Assembly: GCF_947494555.1 (NCBI RefSeq)
Contig: NZ_CANLVF010000005.1
Span: forward strand, 124,001-188,000
Origin: an uncultured Roseibium sp.
GTDB taxonomy: Bacteria; Pseudomonadota; Alphaproteobacteria; Rhizobiales; Stappiaceae
Reading direction: 5' to 3'
Length of the DNA: 64,000 bases
This document shows positions 1 to 9,100 of the stretch, piece by piece. The translations under genes and the position numbers were made by a program. A model generated the notes under the pieces. That model was not told the DNA's origin, made no database searches, and was given only the letters and a program-made list of their open reading frames with translations. Within the stretch, counting starts at the first letter, position 1, and each line of letters opens with the position of its first letter.

Positions 1-544
1 GAAGGTCGCGCGTCCTGTTTGATGTCAGGACGACAACGGGTGGGCGTGCGGCACGCACGGTACCGGTTTCCGGGATGGAGATGGCAAAATCGGACAGAAA
101 CTCCAGAAGGAAAGCTTCGAATTCCTGGTCCGAGCGGTCGATCTCGTCAATCAGAAGCACGCAGTCATCGGGAGACCGCAACGCCTCCAGCATGGGCCGT
201 TGGAGCAGAAACTGGTCTTCGTAGATGTTGACGTAGTCATCCCCGGCCTGCCGGATTGCCAGCATCTGGCGGGTGTAGTTCCACTCATAAAGGGCTGAGG
301 CCGCATCGATGCCTTCAAAGCATTGCAGACGTACGACTCGCCGCCCAAGGATGGACGAGATTGCTTTCGCTGCCTCCGTCTTGCCGACGCCGGGAGCGCC
401 CTCCAGAAGCAGGGGTTTGCCAAGCGCAAGAGCCAGATAGGCCGCCGTCGAAAGATCATCGCCGGCGATATACTGCGCGGCGATGAGCGCATCGCGCAGC
501 CTTTCCGGGCTGTCTATTCCGACGATGGACGGCTTGACGGGCAT
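1..544 (-). CDS. MoxR-family AAA+ ATPase (CoxD-like), 3' end cut by window edge
   Basis: Reading the minus strand from the ATG at 544 gives an open frame that runs off the left edge, about 181 residues. It shows a Walker A motif (GAPGVGKT, near residue 45) and a Walker B motif (LLIDEIDRSD, near residue 133). The pattern LEGAPGVGKTEAAKAIS followed by a helix with NYTRQML is typical of MoxR ATPases. MoxR proteins of the CoxD type act as chaperones that mature molybdenum hydroxylases, often with a VWA partner encoded next to them. The gene starts 3 bp after the stop of the molybdopterin-subunit C-half, so it is probably the same transcript. Seen: motifs and spacing. Inferred: a role in inserting the Mo cofactor or its sulfur ligand. 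The C-terminal lid domain lies outside the window. Confidence 0.9.
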   Translation of the reverse strand, partial: MPVKPSIVGIDSPERLRDALIAAQYIAGDDLSTAAYLALALGKPLLLEGAPGVGKTEAAKAISSILGRRVVRLQCFEGIDAASALYEWNYTRQMLAIRQAGDDYVNIYEDQFLLQRPMLEALRSPDDCVLLIDEIDRSDQEFEAFLLEFLSDFAISIPETGTVRAARPPVVVLTSNRTRDL

Positions 545-547
545 GGG

Positions 548-1570
548 TTAGCGGCTCCCCTGCGGCCGGGCGCCGCCATTGGCAAGAATGCCGCGCAGAA
601 CCTTTTCCGGCGTAATGGGAAGCGTGTCGCAGCGCACGCCGACTGCATTGTAGACCGCGTTGGCGACTGCCGGCAGAACCGGATTGGCGCACATCTCGCC
701 GGGACCCTTGCCGCCGAAGGGTGCGTCCTCCGCCGGTCGTTCAAGCACAGCAATGTTGTGATTCACGACCTCGCCCGGGCCCGGCATCAAATAGGAATTG
801 AAGTCCTCCGGGCCGTGGCTTCTGTCCGGATAATAGGGCTCGGTCGTCTCGTAAAGCGCGTGTGAAACACCCATCCAGGCCCCGCCGATCAGCTGCTGTT
901 CGACCAGACGCGGGTTCAGCGCGCGCCCGACCTCATAGGCCGAATTGATTTCGGTGACGGAGACTTCGCCCGTCTCATCGTCCACCTCCAGATCGACGAC
1001 GAGGGCAGCGTGCGCGAAGCAGGAAACCGGCGTCATCTCGCCGGTATCGGGATCAACGTCTGACGGTGGGATCAGAAAGATCCCGCGACCGGAAAGCGTC
1101 CGGCCCTGCTTGAACTGGGCTGCAATAGCTGTGTCGGCAACGGTGATTGTCCGGCCTGGGGCCCCTTTGACCTGGATGTTTCCCTGCCCGTCCGTTTCAA
1201 GATCGCTTGCATTGACTTCCAGTTCTTCCGCCGCCGCCTCCAGCAGGGCTTTGCGGGCCTCTGTTGCCGCGCGGATGACCGCGTTGCCAACCCTGTGCGT
1301 CCCGCGCGAGGCAAACGAACCCATGCAGTGCGGGCCGGTGTCGCTGTCCGCCGTGTCGACATAGACATCCGACACCGGAACACCGAGCGTTTCCGCCGCA
1401 ATCTGGCGCGTGACCGATTTCATGCCCTGCCCCAGATCGATGGAGGACAGGGACACCATGAATTTGCCATCCGGCGTTGAATGAACCAGCGCCTGGCTTG
1501 GATCGCCGCCGAGATTCATGCCGATCGGATAGTTGATGCAGGCAAACCCGCGTCCCTTGTGAATGGCCAT
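548..1570 (-). CDS. Molybdenum hydroxylase molybdopterin-binding subunit, C-terminal half
   Basis: 340 residues that match only the second molybdopterin-binding domain of xanthine dehydrogenase/CoxL-type large subunits: GMNLGGDPSQALVHS, SIDLGQGMKSVTRQ, DSDTGPHCMGSFASRGTH, and near the end GGKGPGEMCANPVLPA. The GEM glutamate occupies the place of the catalytic Glu (GEPP in xanthine dehydrogenase). The start is an ATG two bases after the TGA of the N-half gene and in a different reading frame. A strong Shine-Dalgarno AAGGAGG lies 9 nt upstream of this ATG, inside the end of the N-half, so it looks like a real, separately translated cistron and not a sequencing frameshift. Known of the family: one chain of about 750-800 residues normally carries both halves. 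Inferred: the two halves associate to rebuild the active site. Confidence 0.9.
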   Translation of the reverse strand: MAIHKGRGFACINYPIGMNLGGDPSQALVHSTPDGKFMVSLSSIDLGQGMKSVTRQIAAETLGVPVSDVYVDTADSDTGPHCMGSFASRGTHRVGNAVIRAATEARKALLEAAAEELEVNASDLETDGQGNIQVKGAPGRTITVADTAIAAQFKQGRTLSGRGIFLIPPSDVDPDTGEMTPVSCFAHAALVVDLEVDDETGEVSVTEINSAYEVGRALNPRLVEQQLIGGAWMGVSHALYETTEPYYPDRSHGPEDFNSYLMPGPGEVVNHNIAVLERPAEDAPFGGKGPGEMCANPVLPAVANAVYNAVGVRCDTLPITPEKVLRGILANGGARPQGSR

Positions 1571-1572
1571 GA

Positions 1573-3432
1573 TCAGCGCCTCCTTGAACCGGACAGAAAA
1601 CGCGAGACACCGGGCCGTTTGACGCCTCTGGAAAACGGCTGTTCGGGCTTGTAAGGCGCGGTTTCAGCTGGCGCTTGCGGAGCTTGTGTCGCTGAGGGTT
1701 GGGGCGCGGCTGGTGGTGGCGCAGACGGTGGCGGGACAGGAGGCTGCGCCGATACGGGCGCCGACGGAATGCTCTGCGGAGCCGGCGTGGCCGGTGGCAC
1801 TGCCAGCCTTGATGGCTGGCCGGGTGTTTGCGGCGATGCCGACGGGGCATGACGGAACCCCATGCGCACCGGATCTCCGACCATATCCTCGTCCTGCGGT
1901 GCGGCGGCAACGATCGGCACACCTTGCGTCCCGGCAGCAACGCGGCCTTTTGACGGCGCCCCCTGCCCCGGCTCGGTCGGGATCGAACTCGTCCGGCGCT
2001 CTCCGATCCGGCCAACGCTGTCCGTGAGGCTCTCCGGAATAATTGCCCTGTCGCCGCCACCGCCGTGAAGGCTGGACTGGCGCGCGGCATCGGCGCTGAT
2101 TGGCCACCCGGCTTTCTGGCTGGCAACCTGACAGCATTCTATCAGGGCCGCGTTCTTGGCGAGCCTGCGATGTGGTTTCATGTCACCATCGCGATAGGCA
2201 TTCAGGATCCTGAGTTCTATCGGGTTCATCCCGACAGCCTCGGCAACCTTGTCCATGTGGCACTCAATGGCGAAGTCGACGCCGGTAATGCCGAAGCCGC
2301 GCATGGCCGTGGCCGGCGTCCGGTTGGTAAAGACGCAAAAGACATTCGAGGCGACATTCGGGATCGAATAGGGACCCGGGATATGGCCGGTACACTTGAT
2401 GATGGCGTAAGAGGACAGCCGCGTGTAAGCGCCGGCATCGAAGAAACCGGTGAATGCGCGCGCCAGGATCCGTCCGTCACTGGCAACGCCGTCCTTGATC
2501 CGCCAGCGCTCCGCACCGCGCGGTGCACCCACCTGCATTTCCTCGGCGCGGTCCCACATGAACTTGACAGGCCGCCCGGTCAGGACAGCTCCCAGAACCG
2601 AGAGCGGTTCCACGATGCTGTCGACCTTGCCGCCGAAGCCGCCACCCACCGTGCCGCCGACAAAATGCAGCCTCGACGACGCCATGTTCAGGAGCTTCGC
2701 CGTGGTGCCGAGCGAGAAGAAAAGCGCCTGGGTCGAGGTGTAACAAACGAAGCGGTCGTTGGTTTCCGGCGCTGCAATTGCACCACAAGTCTCGATGGGA
2801 GCCTGTTCGATGGGCGACATCTGGTATTCGCCCTCTACGATGTGATCTGCTTCGGAGAACCCTTTTTCGACATCCCCGAAGCGCAGCTTCTGGTGATCGT
2901 ATCGGTCGTGATAGTCGAAGGTGTTGTTCGGATAGACCTCGTTGACGACAGGCGCGTCCGGTTTAAGTGCCTCTTCCGGATCGAGCACATTCGCCAGGAC
3001 CTCGTAGTCGACCCTTATGGCCGCACAGGCATTCCGCGCCTGACCTTCGGTTTCGGCGATCACCGCAGCGACTGGTTCGCCGACATAGGCAACCTTGGTA
3101 TCCTGGATGAGTTTTTCCTCATCCTTGCCGAAGTTGATCAGCGACAGCAGCGTATTCAGGTTGTTCGGAACATCGCGCGCCGTGACCACACGAACGACGC
3201 CGGGCATGCGCTCGGCCTGCGAGGTGTCAATGGAACGGATGCGGGCATGGTGATGCGGCGAACGCACGCACCGCATATGAAGCAAACCGTCGAAGAGGTG
3301 ATCGTCATAGTAGGGTGAACGGCCCGTGACGTGTCCCAGGATATCCTGGCGGCGCGTCGGTTTGCCGATTTCCTGCAGGTTGTCGTCCCGCTCATCGGCA
3401 AAGAGATCTTTTCTGAATTCAACCGACGACAT
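1573..3432 (-). CDS. Molybdenum hydroxylase molybdopterin-binding subunit, N-terminal half with Pro/Ala-rich tail
   Basis: 619 residues from the ATG at 3432, whose A overlaps the TGA of the [2Fe-2S] subunit (TGATG). Residues about 20-130 form the alpha/beta hammerhead domain (GRSPYYDDHLFDG, CVRSPHHHARI). Residues about 150-440 form the first molybdopterin domain (GGTVGGGFGGKVDS, TPATAMRGFGITGVDFA). The CO dehydrogenase loop AYRCSFR is absent, so it is not a form I CO dehydrogenase. From about residue 449 the similarity stops and a 171-residue tail follows, with a Pro/Ala/Gln-rich run and an arginine-rich end (GVSRFLSGSRRR). The second molybdopterin domain is encoded separately just downstream. 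An upstream in-frame start at 3504 would lie inside the [2Fe-2S] gene and is less likely. The substrate cannot be read from the sequence. Confidence 0.9.
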   Translation of the reverse strand: MSSVEFRKDLFADERDDNLQEIGKPTRRQDILGHVTGRSPYYDDHLFDGLLHMRCVRSPHHHARIRSIDTSQAERMPGVVRVVTARDVPNNLNTLLSLINFGKDEEKLIQDTKVAYVGEPVAAVIAETEGQARNACAAIRVDYEVLANVLDPEEALKPDAPVVNEVYPNNTFDYHDRYDHQKLRFGDVEKGFSEADHIVEGEYQMSPIEQAPIETCGAIAAPETNDRFVCYTSTQALFFSLGTTAKLLNMASSRLHFVGGTVGGGFGGKVDSIVEPLSVLGAVLTGRPVKFMWDRAEEMQVGAPRGAERWRIKDGVASDGRILARAFTGFFDAGAYTRLSSYAIIKCTGHIPGPYSIPNVASNVFCVFTNRTPATAMRGFGITGVDFAIECHMDKVAEAVGMNPIELRILNAYRDGDMKPHRRLAKNAALIECCQVASQKAGWPISADAARQSSLHGGGGDRAIIPESLTDSVGRIGERRTSSIPTEPGQGAPSKGRVAAGTQGVPIVAAAPQDEDMVGDPVRMGFRHAPSASPQTPGQPSRLAVPPATPAPQSIPSAPVSAQPPVPPPSAPPPAAPQPSATQAPQAPAETAPYKPEQPFSRGVKRPGVSRFLSGSRRR

Positions 3433-3914
3433 CAGCCGGCCCTCCTGACTGGCTGACCGCTGGCTGCCATGATGGCGTCGATGATCGGCTCGTAGCCCGT
3501 GCACCTGCAGATGTTGCCCGAGATCGCCTCAATAACTTGCTCCCGGCTCGGCCGGGGCGTTCGGTCCAAGAGTGCCTTGGCCGCCATCAGCATGCCTGGA
3601 GTGCAGTAACCGCACTGGGCCGCGAAATTTTCCATGAAGGCTTCCTGAAGCGCGTGAAGATCGGGGCCGTTCGCGAGACCGTTCGTGGTCTCGACACTTT
3701 GGCCTTCCACGGTTTCAGCCAACGTCAGGCAGCTCAGACGCGGCTCTCCGTCAACAAGAACGGTGCAGCTGCCGCAGGTTCCCTGCCCGCAGCCGAACTT
3801 CGGCGACAGATCACCCACGCCTCGGCGCAGCAGATCAAGAAGGTTCTGGCCTTCGTCGGTGAACACCGCAACGGGAGACCCATTCAGCTGAAACTGGACC
3901 GGACGTTTCGTCAT
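3432..3914 (-). CDS. [2Fe-2S] iron-sulfur subunit of molybdenum hydroxylase (CoxS-like)
   Basis: 160 residues, the usual size for the small subunit of three-subunit molybdenum hydroxylases. The plant-ferredoxin-type cluster motif is GCGQGTCGSCTVLVDG, with a further Cys in RLSCLTLAE. The second, all-helical cluster motif is QCGYCTPGMLMAAKALLD followed by GNICRCTGYEPII. The two clusters pass electrons from the Mo centre to FAD. The start ATG at 3914 shares its A with the stop of the FAD subunit (TAATG), and the stop shares a base with the start of the Mo-subunit N-half. This end-to-end coupling supports assembly as one complex. Confidence 0.96.
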   Translation of the reverse strand: MTKRPVQFQLNGSPVAVFTDEGQNLLDLLRRGVGDLSPKFGCGQGTCGSCTVLVDGEPRLSCLTLAETVEGQSVETTNGLANGPDLHALQEAFMENFAAQCGYCTPGMLMAAKALLDRTPRPSREQVIEAISGNICRCTGYEPIIDAIMAASGQPVRRAG

Positions 3915-4717
3915 TATCTGCCTCCCTCACCCAAAAGCAGCCGTTTCAGATGAACCGGCGCGACCTGTGTCCGGTACCAACCGGACGCAAGCGGATCGTC
4001 AGGTGGATTGAGCCCCTGTGCCGCAGCTGCTATCGCACCGCTGATGCTGTTTGCATCGAGGCTCACCCCTTCAAGCGCCGCTTCAACTGCCTTGATCCTC
4101 ACCGGTGTCGGCGCCATGGCGCCATAGGCAATGCGTGCTCCGGCGATCCGACCCGCGCGGCGCGGCAGCCAGGCAGCCAGGCTCATCAGGGATACGCCTT
4201 TGGGCTTGACCCGGCTGACCTTTCGAAAGCGGAAATCGTCTCCTGCCGGTCTCATGATGGAAACGGACTCAATCAGCCGTCTTTCGCTGCCGCGCGCGGC
4301 GAGCAGGGTCTCCAGATCAAGATCACTTCCATCCGACATGCGCAGCCGCGCATCAAGCGCAAGCAAAGCAACAGCAAAGTCGCCATAGGGGTGAGGCGCG
4401 AAGATATTACCGCCGACGGTCGCCATGTTACGGACCGCGGGACCGCCCACCTGACGGGCGACGACATGAAGCGCAGCACAATCCGAAGACCGGAGAACGT
4501 CACCCATCGTCGCAGCCGCGCCCAGGACGATACGGTCGCCTTCGGACCGGATAACCCGCAGGCTATCCTGGCTGCGCAGGCGCACGATTTCAGAAATCTG
4601 CTGGTCACCATAGTTCACGCCGCGCATCACCAGGGTTCCTCCCCCAAGATAAACAGCTTCGCGTCCAACGCCTGCTGCCGCTTCCTGAAGCGTATCGACC
4701 GTCGTTACCGTAACCAT
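3914..4717 (-). CDS. FAD-binding subunit of molybdenum hydroxylase (CoxM-like)
   Basis: 267 residues. The FAD-binding signatures of the CO dehydrogenase medium-subunit family are present: LGGGTLVMRGVN near residue 24 (usually AGGT-L), and VRNMATVGGNIFAPHPYGD near residue 95, which binds the flavin diphosphate. The C-terminal part (GARIAYGAMAPTPVRIKAVE) matches the CO_deh_flav_C domain. It accepts electrons from the [2Fe-2S] subunit and passes them to an unknown acceptor. It ends in a 1-bp overlap with the [2Fe-2S] gene and begins 3 bp after the upstream SRPBCC gene. Confidence 0.94.
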   Translation of the reverse strand: MVTVTTVDTLQEAAAGVGREAVYLGGGTLVMRGVNYGDQQISEIVRLRSQDSLRVIRSEGDRIVLGAAATMGDVLRSSDCAALHVVARQVGGPAVRNMATVGGNIFAPHPYGDFAVALLALDARLRMSDGSDLDLETLLAARGSERRLIESVSIMRPAGDDFRFRKVSRVKPKGVSLMSLAAWLPRRAGRIAGARIAYGAMAPTPVRIKAVEAALEGVSLDANSISGAIAAAAQGLNPPDDPLASGWYRTQVAPVHLKRLLLGEGGR

Positions 4718-4720
4718 TCG

Positions 4721-5164
4721 CTACGCCTCCACACCCATATGTTCTGCAATTGCCTTGAAGCCGGCGACGTAAATGTCATCGCCAACAAGAGCCGCCAGTT
4801 CCTTGTCCCGGCCTGATGGCGTATCGAACCGGCTCTCCCATTCCCACACGGTCCAGTCCCCGTCGGTCACTGGGAAGAGCCGGACATGTGCGACGTAGTT
4901 GAAGAGCGGCACCGGTGTATCGAGCAGGCAGTAAGAAAAAGACTGTTCCAGATCGGAAAGCGTCAGCAGCTGCTCGCGCAGTTCCGAACCATCCTGCAGC
5001 CGGAACCGGCGGACCGCGCCGACCCTGTCCGAACTTTCACCCCGTTCCATCTGGCTTGTTGCGACTGCAGGGTGCCAGCGGTCGTGGCCGTTGAAGTCGC
5101 GCAGGATCTCCCACACGGCATCCACCGGTGCTTTCAAAACTGTACTGCGGACAACCTTGACCAC
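4721..5164 (-). CDS. SRPBCC-family protein (START/polyketide-cyclase-like)
   Basis: 147 residues. The start VVRSTVLKAPVDAVWEILRDFNGHDRWHPAV is the classic first strand and helix of the SRPBCC ligand-binding fold, with the GDWTVWEWESRFDT strand later. No signal peptide or membrane segment is seen, so it should be cytosolic. The start codon appears to be GTG (5162-5164) with only a weak ribosome site (GAAGG about 10 nt upstream). It is closely similar in layout to the SRPBCC gene at 5677-6114, which suggests duplication. CoxG proteins of CO dehydrogenase clusters belong to the same superfamily. Inferred: binds the pathway's hydrophobic substrate or recruits the enzyme to the membrane; the ligand is unknown. 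Confidence 0.82.
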   Translation of the reverse strand: MVKVVRSTVLKAPVDAVWEILRDFNGHDRWHPAVATSQMERGESSDRVGAVRRFRLQDGSELREQLLTLSDLEQSFSYCLLDTPVPLFNYVAHVRLFPVTDGDWTVWEWESRFDTPSGRDKELAALVGDDIYVAGFKAIAEHMGVEA

Positions 5165-5181
5165 GACCTTGCCGCCTTCGC

Positions 5182-5640
5182 CTACTTGAACTTCATGTCG
5201 TTGGGATCGAACGTGGTAACTTGCGCGTACATCAGTCCGTCGCGCGTCACATACGCATCCGCGCCCTTGTATGGCTCGGCGAGATAATCGGCTTCCACGC
5301 GCCAGGACACGTTCACCGTATCGCCGATTGTCTTCACTTTTTCCGCGATAAAGGTCGCCCCCTTGAAGCCGCCTTCTTCACGCGACTTGCAGAAGCCTGC
5401 AAAGACATCGCCAATGTTCTTGCGGCCTTCGATCCACACGCCATTCGGCAGGATGAAGAGCACTTCTTCGGGATACTGGGCCATCAGCCGGTTCCAGTCG
5501 CAGGCATTGAGCGCGTCGATGTGTTCGAAGGTCACACGCTCGGCGTTAGGCTGCATGACGAGCGGCGGCAGATCCTGTGCCGAAGCTGCGGTTGTGCAGA
5601 GAGCGAACCCCAGTGCGCCCAAGATAGTCCGGTATGTCAT
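5182..5640 (-). CDS. Exported NTF2/SnoaL-like protein
   Basis: 152 residues from the ATG at 5640, which has a strong GAGGAGG ribosome site; a longer in-frame start at 5676 lacks this. The first 22 residues (MTYRTILGALGFALCTTAASAQ) form a signal peptide with an ASA-Q cleavage site. The rest has the cone-shaped NTF2-like pattern: a helix ending FEHIDALNACDWNRLMAQY, then short strands including PNGVWIEGRKNIGDVFAGFC and VNVSWRVEADYL. NTF2-like proteins bind small molecules or act as isomerases. It lies between two SRPBCC genes in the Mo-hydroxylase run. Inferred: a periplasmic binder or enzyme of the same pathway; no catalytic residues can be assigned. Confidence 0.78.
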   Translation of the reverse strand: MTYRTILGALGFALCTTAASAQDLPPLVMQPNAERVTFEHIDALNACDWNRLMAQYPEEVLFILPNGVWIEGRKNIGDVFAGFCKSREEGGFKGATFIAEKVKTIGDTVNVSWRVEADYLAEPYKGADAYVTRDGLMYAQVTTFDPNDMKFK

Positions 5641-5676
5641 TGTCCTTCCTCCTCTTTTGACAACGAAACCTTGCAT

Positions 5677-6114
5677 TTAACCCCCGAAGTGCCTCTTCAG
5701 CGCGTCGAAACCTCCCTGAAAGACATTGGTGCCGATCCCGGCAACCAGTTCGTCTTCCTTCTCCGGTTCGCAGCTGAATTCGGCGGACCACTCGATGAAC
5801 GTGCGATCGCCTTCGGTGACCGGTGTCAGCCGGAGTGTCGCAATGTAATCGCTGAGCGGCATCGGCCCCTCGAGCATCGAATAGCTGTAGAAAAGGTCGT
5901 AGTCGGACAGCCCGAGCAGCTGCTCACGGATGTTGTCACCGTTCTGCAAGTTGAAATTGCGAATGCAGCCGATCTTGTCTGCAGGCAGCGCGTCTTCAAT
6001 CCGGCTCTCGCGGATCCGCGGGTGCCACTTCGGCAGGCCGTTGAAGTCACGGATCCGCTCCCACACCTTGGCGGCAGGCGCGCTTATAACCGAGGACGTA
6101 TAGACGCGGGCCAT
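5677..6114 (-). CDS. SRPBCC-family protein, paralogue of the 4721-5164 gene
   Basis: 145 residues with the SRPBCC opening (SSVISAPAAKVWERIRDFNGLPKWHP) and matching segments SRIEDALPADKIGCIRNFNL and REQLLGLSDYD. It aligns end to end with the 147-residue paralogue (for example RDFNG..RWHP and REQLL.LSD), so the pair probably arose by duplication. The ATG at 6114 overlaps the stop of the flotillin gene by one base, which implies translational coupling to that membrane protein. Cytosolic by absence of a leader. Ligand unknown. Confidence 0.85.
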   Translation of the reverse strand: MARVYTSSVISAPAAKVWERIRDFNGLPKWHPRIRESRIEDALPADKIGCIRNFNLQNGDNIREQLLGLSDYDLFYSYSMLEGPMPLSDYIATLRLTPVTEGDRTFIEWSAEFSCEPEKEDELVAGIGTNVFQGGFDALKRHFGG

Positions 6115-9100
6115 TATTTGCTCTCCTTCGAAGAACCGGACCCTTTGGGCTTGTCATCGGCCTTCAGCCGCTTCATCTCATTTGCCGCGCGCGTCATGTC
6201 GTTGGCCGTGCGCATCACGTCCGACTTGGCCAGGTTCGAGCCGTCGATGCCGATATCGCTCAGCAGGCTGTCGACCATCGGGGCCTGGACGCGATAGCGC
6301 AGAGCCGAGTTGATGACCTCGTCCGTCGGGCTGCCGCCGCCACCGCCACCGGTGGCCGCTCCGTTGCCGTCCGCCCATCCGAGACCAGTCGCACCGTTGC
6401 CGCCGAGCTGCATGATCTTGATGTCGTTGATCTTCTCCAGTGGCTTGACCGATGCGGCGACAATGCCTTCGACGTGCTCCAGCATCTTGCGTTTGAAGAG
6501 GGAATGACGGGCACCATCGGTGAGGACGTTTTCCGCCTCGTTGATGAGCTTCTGGGCTTCGGCTTCCACCGCCTTGCGAATGCGTTCGGCTTCGGCCGCG
6601 ATGCGTTTTTCCTCCGCATCCTTTTCTGCAAGCACCACATCGACCGACTTGCGGCGGGTAGCAACTTCGGTTTCCTGAGCCGTTTTGACCTTTTCCGCAG
6701 CTTCGGCAGCACGCGCCCGTGCGGCCTCGGCCTCTACAGCAGCTGCGCTTTCGTCAAGCGACTTCTTGTAGAGCTCGATGGCCTTGTCCATCTGGGCGCT
6801 TTCGACGGATTTCTCGCGCTCGATCTCCAAACGTCTGCGCTCCGTCTGATGACCGATGCGGGCATCGTCGAGGCCACGTTCCGACGCAATCTGCGCCCGT
6901 TCGATTTCCTCCTGGCTGACGATTTCGGCTTCGCGCAGCGCCTGGACGCGCGCGATCTCGAGCTGCTCGAGTACCTTCCTGCGCTCCAGCTTCTTGGCGT
7001 CGATCTCCTGCTCGGCGAGGATCTTCACTGCGTCGATGGACTTCGCCTTGGCGACCCTGGCCGCCTCGACGGCCTGATCCGCCGCCACCTGGGCTTCGTC
7101 GATCGCCTGGTTGCGGGCAATTTCCAGTGCGCGGATCTTTTCGTCCCGCGCGATCTTTTCCGCGGTCGTTTCCTGTTCCCGTGCAATCCGGACCTGCTCG
7201 ACCGTGCGTCTGGATGACACTTCCGCCGTTTCGATCGCTTCGGTCTTTTCGATCTCGCGCGTGCGGATTTCCGCTTCCTTGGCGATCTCGGCCGTGCGAA
7301 CCTTGTTCTCCTGCGCGATACGTGCTGCCTCCACCAGCTCCTGAGCGGAGATATTGGCAACATCGACCGCGCGGTTGCGGGCGATTTCGCGCTCTCTCAG
7401 ATCCTGCTCGTATGCGATACGCTCGGCCGCGACTTTCTTTTCCTTCGCAATGCGTGCCGCTTCCGTTGCCTCGATCTTGGCAATTTCCGCCGCCTCGATG
7501 GCCTGTGCGCGGGCGACGTCGCGTTCCCGCGTCGTCTCTTCGCTCTCGATTCGCTGCAGCGTGATCTTGGCTTCCTGCGCGATCCTTGCCGCATCGACGG
7601 CTTCGCGCGCGGCAATCTCGGCTTCCTCGACAGCCTTGTTGCGGGCGATTTCGAGCCCGCGGGTCGCCTGTTCGAAGGAAATGCGTTCGGCCGCAATCAC
7701 CTTCTCCTGGGCGATCCGTTTGGCTTCCGTTGCTTCCTTGGCCGCAATATTGGCCGCATCCAAGGCTGCCTGACGGGCAACATCGCGCTCATCGGTTGCC
7801 GCCTGCGCCGCAATGCGCTCGAAGGAGAGTTGCTTGTCCTGGGCGATCCGCGCCTTCTCAACGGCTTCGCGTGCAGCGATCTCTGCTTCATCGATCGCCT
7901 TGTTGGAGGAAATCTCCAGGTTCCGAATACGCTCTTCCTGGGCAATCCGGGTCTTGTTGGTTTCCTCACGCGCGGCGATCTGTGCGATATCAATCTCCCG
8001 CTGACGCTCAATCTCCAGTGCACGGGTCGCCTGCTCAGAGGCAATGCGCTCGGCGGAGAGTGCCTTTTCGCGGGCAATACGCGCCGCTTCTGTCGCCTTC
8101 TGGCTGGCGATTTCCGCCTCTTCCAGGATCTTCTGACGCTCGATTTCAAGGCGTCGGGTTTCGCGGTCGGCCTCGATACGCGATGCGTTGACAGTTTGCT
8201 CCTGCGCGACCCGCAGCTTTTCTGCGGCTTCACGTGAGGCGATCTCTGCCTGTTCCACTGCAAGATTGCGGGCGATTTCCCGCTCGCGGGTCGAGCGTTC
8301 GAACGTAATCCGCGCTTCCGTGACGGCTTCCTCCTGCGCGATTTTCGCCTTTTCGATCAGCTCGCGCGCGGCGATATCGGTTTCCTCGATCGTCTTCCGG
8401 CGCTCGATTTCAAGAGCTTCCGTTTCGCGATCCTTGGCAATGCGCGCCTCGGTCAGCGTCCGTTCCTGGGAAATCCGGGCCTTTTCGACTGCCTCCTTGG
8501 CAGCAATTTCGGCTGCTTCCGTCATTTGCTGCGTCTTGATGCGCTCTTCGGTGAGGTTCTTTTCCTGGCCGATGCGCGCTTTCTCGACAGCTTCGCGCGT
8601 TACGATTTCCGCTTCGTCTATGACCCGCTGACGGTCTATTTCCTTTTGGCGGACTTCCTTTTCGGACGCGATGCGCGCTTCCGAAATCAGCCGATCGTTT
8701 TCAATCCGTGCCGTTTCAATTGCTTCGCGGCTCAAAAGCGATGCCTGCTCGGCTTCCTTCTCCCGCTCTGCGCGTTCCCGAACAAGATCCGTGTGCTGCT
8801 GTGCGCGGCGGAATTCGATCTCGCGTTCCTGCTCCAGGCGCGCATGTTCGCTTTCACGCTCAATGTCGAGAACCTGCTTTTCCGCTTCCAGATTGCGAGA
8901 GCGGATGCGGATCATGGAGTCCTGCTCAATGTCGTTGCGCAGTTTCCGGCGATCCTCGATTTCACGGATGACGGTTGTCAGGCCCTCCGCATCAAAACGG
9001 TTCGAGGGGTTGAAATACTCGATACCGGTCTGGTCGATGTCGGTGATGGCAACGCTTTCCAGCTCCAGTCCGTTCTTGTCGAGCCCGATCTGAGCAGCTT

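Noticed and set aside
1560..1580. Sequencing frameshift as the cause of the split Mo subunit
   Set aside because: A strong ribosome site stands before the second ATG, and the N-half carries a long coherent tail before its stop. A simple one-base error would not create both.
2065..3318. Long plus-strand open frame (417 codons) opposite the Mo-subunit gene
   Set aside because: It is antisense to a clearly recognisable protein, shows no family motif, and such frames are common opposite GC-rich genes.
548..4717. Aerobic carbon monoxide dehydrogenase (coxMSL)
   Set aside because: Subunit order and sizes fit the family, but the form I catalytic loop AYRCSFR is not present in the large subunit, so CO oxidation cannot be claimed.
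6915..8729. CRISPR-like or intergenic repeat array
   Set aside because: Period is 132 bp in frame with a protein, the units are diverged, and there are no unique spacers.
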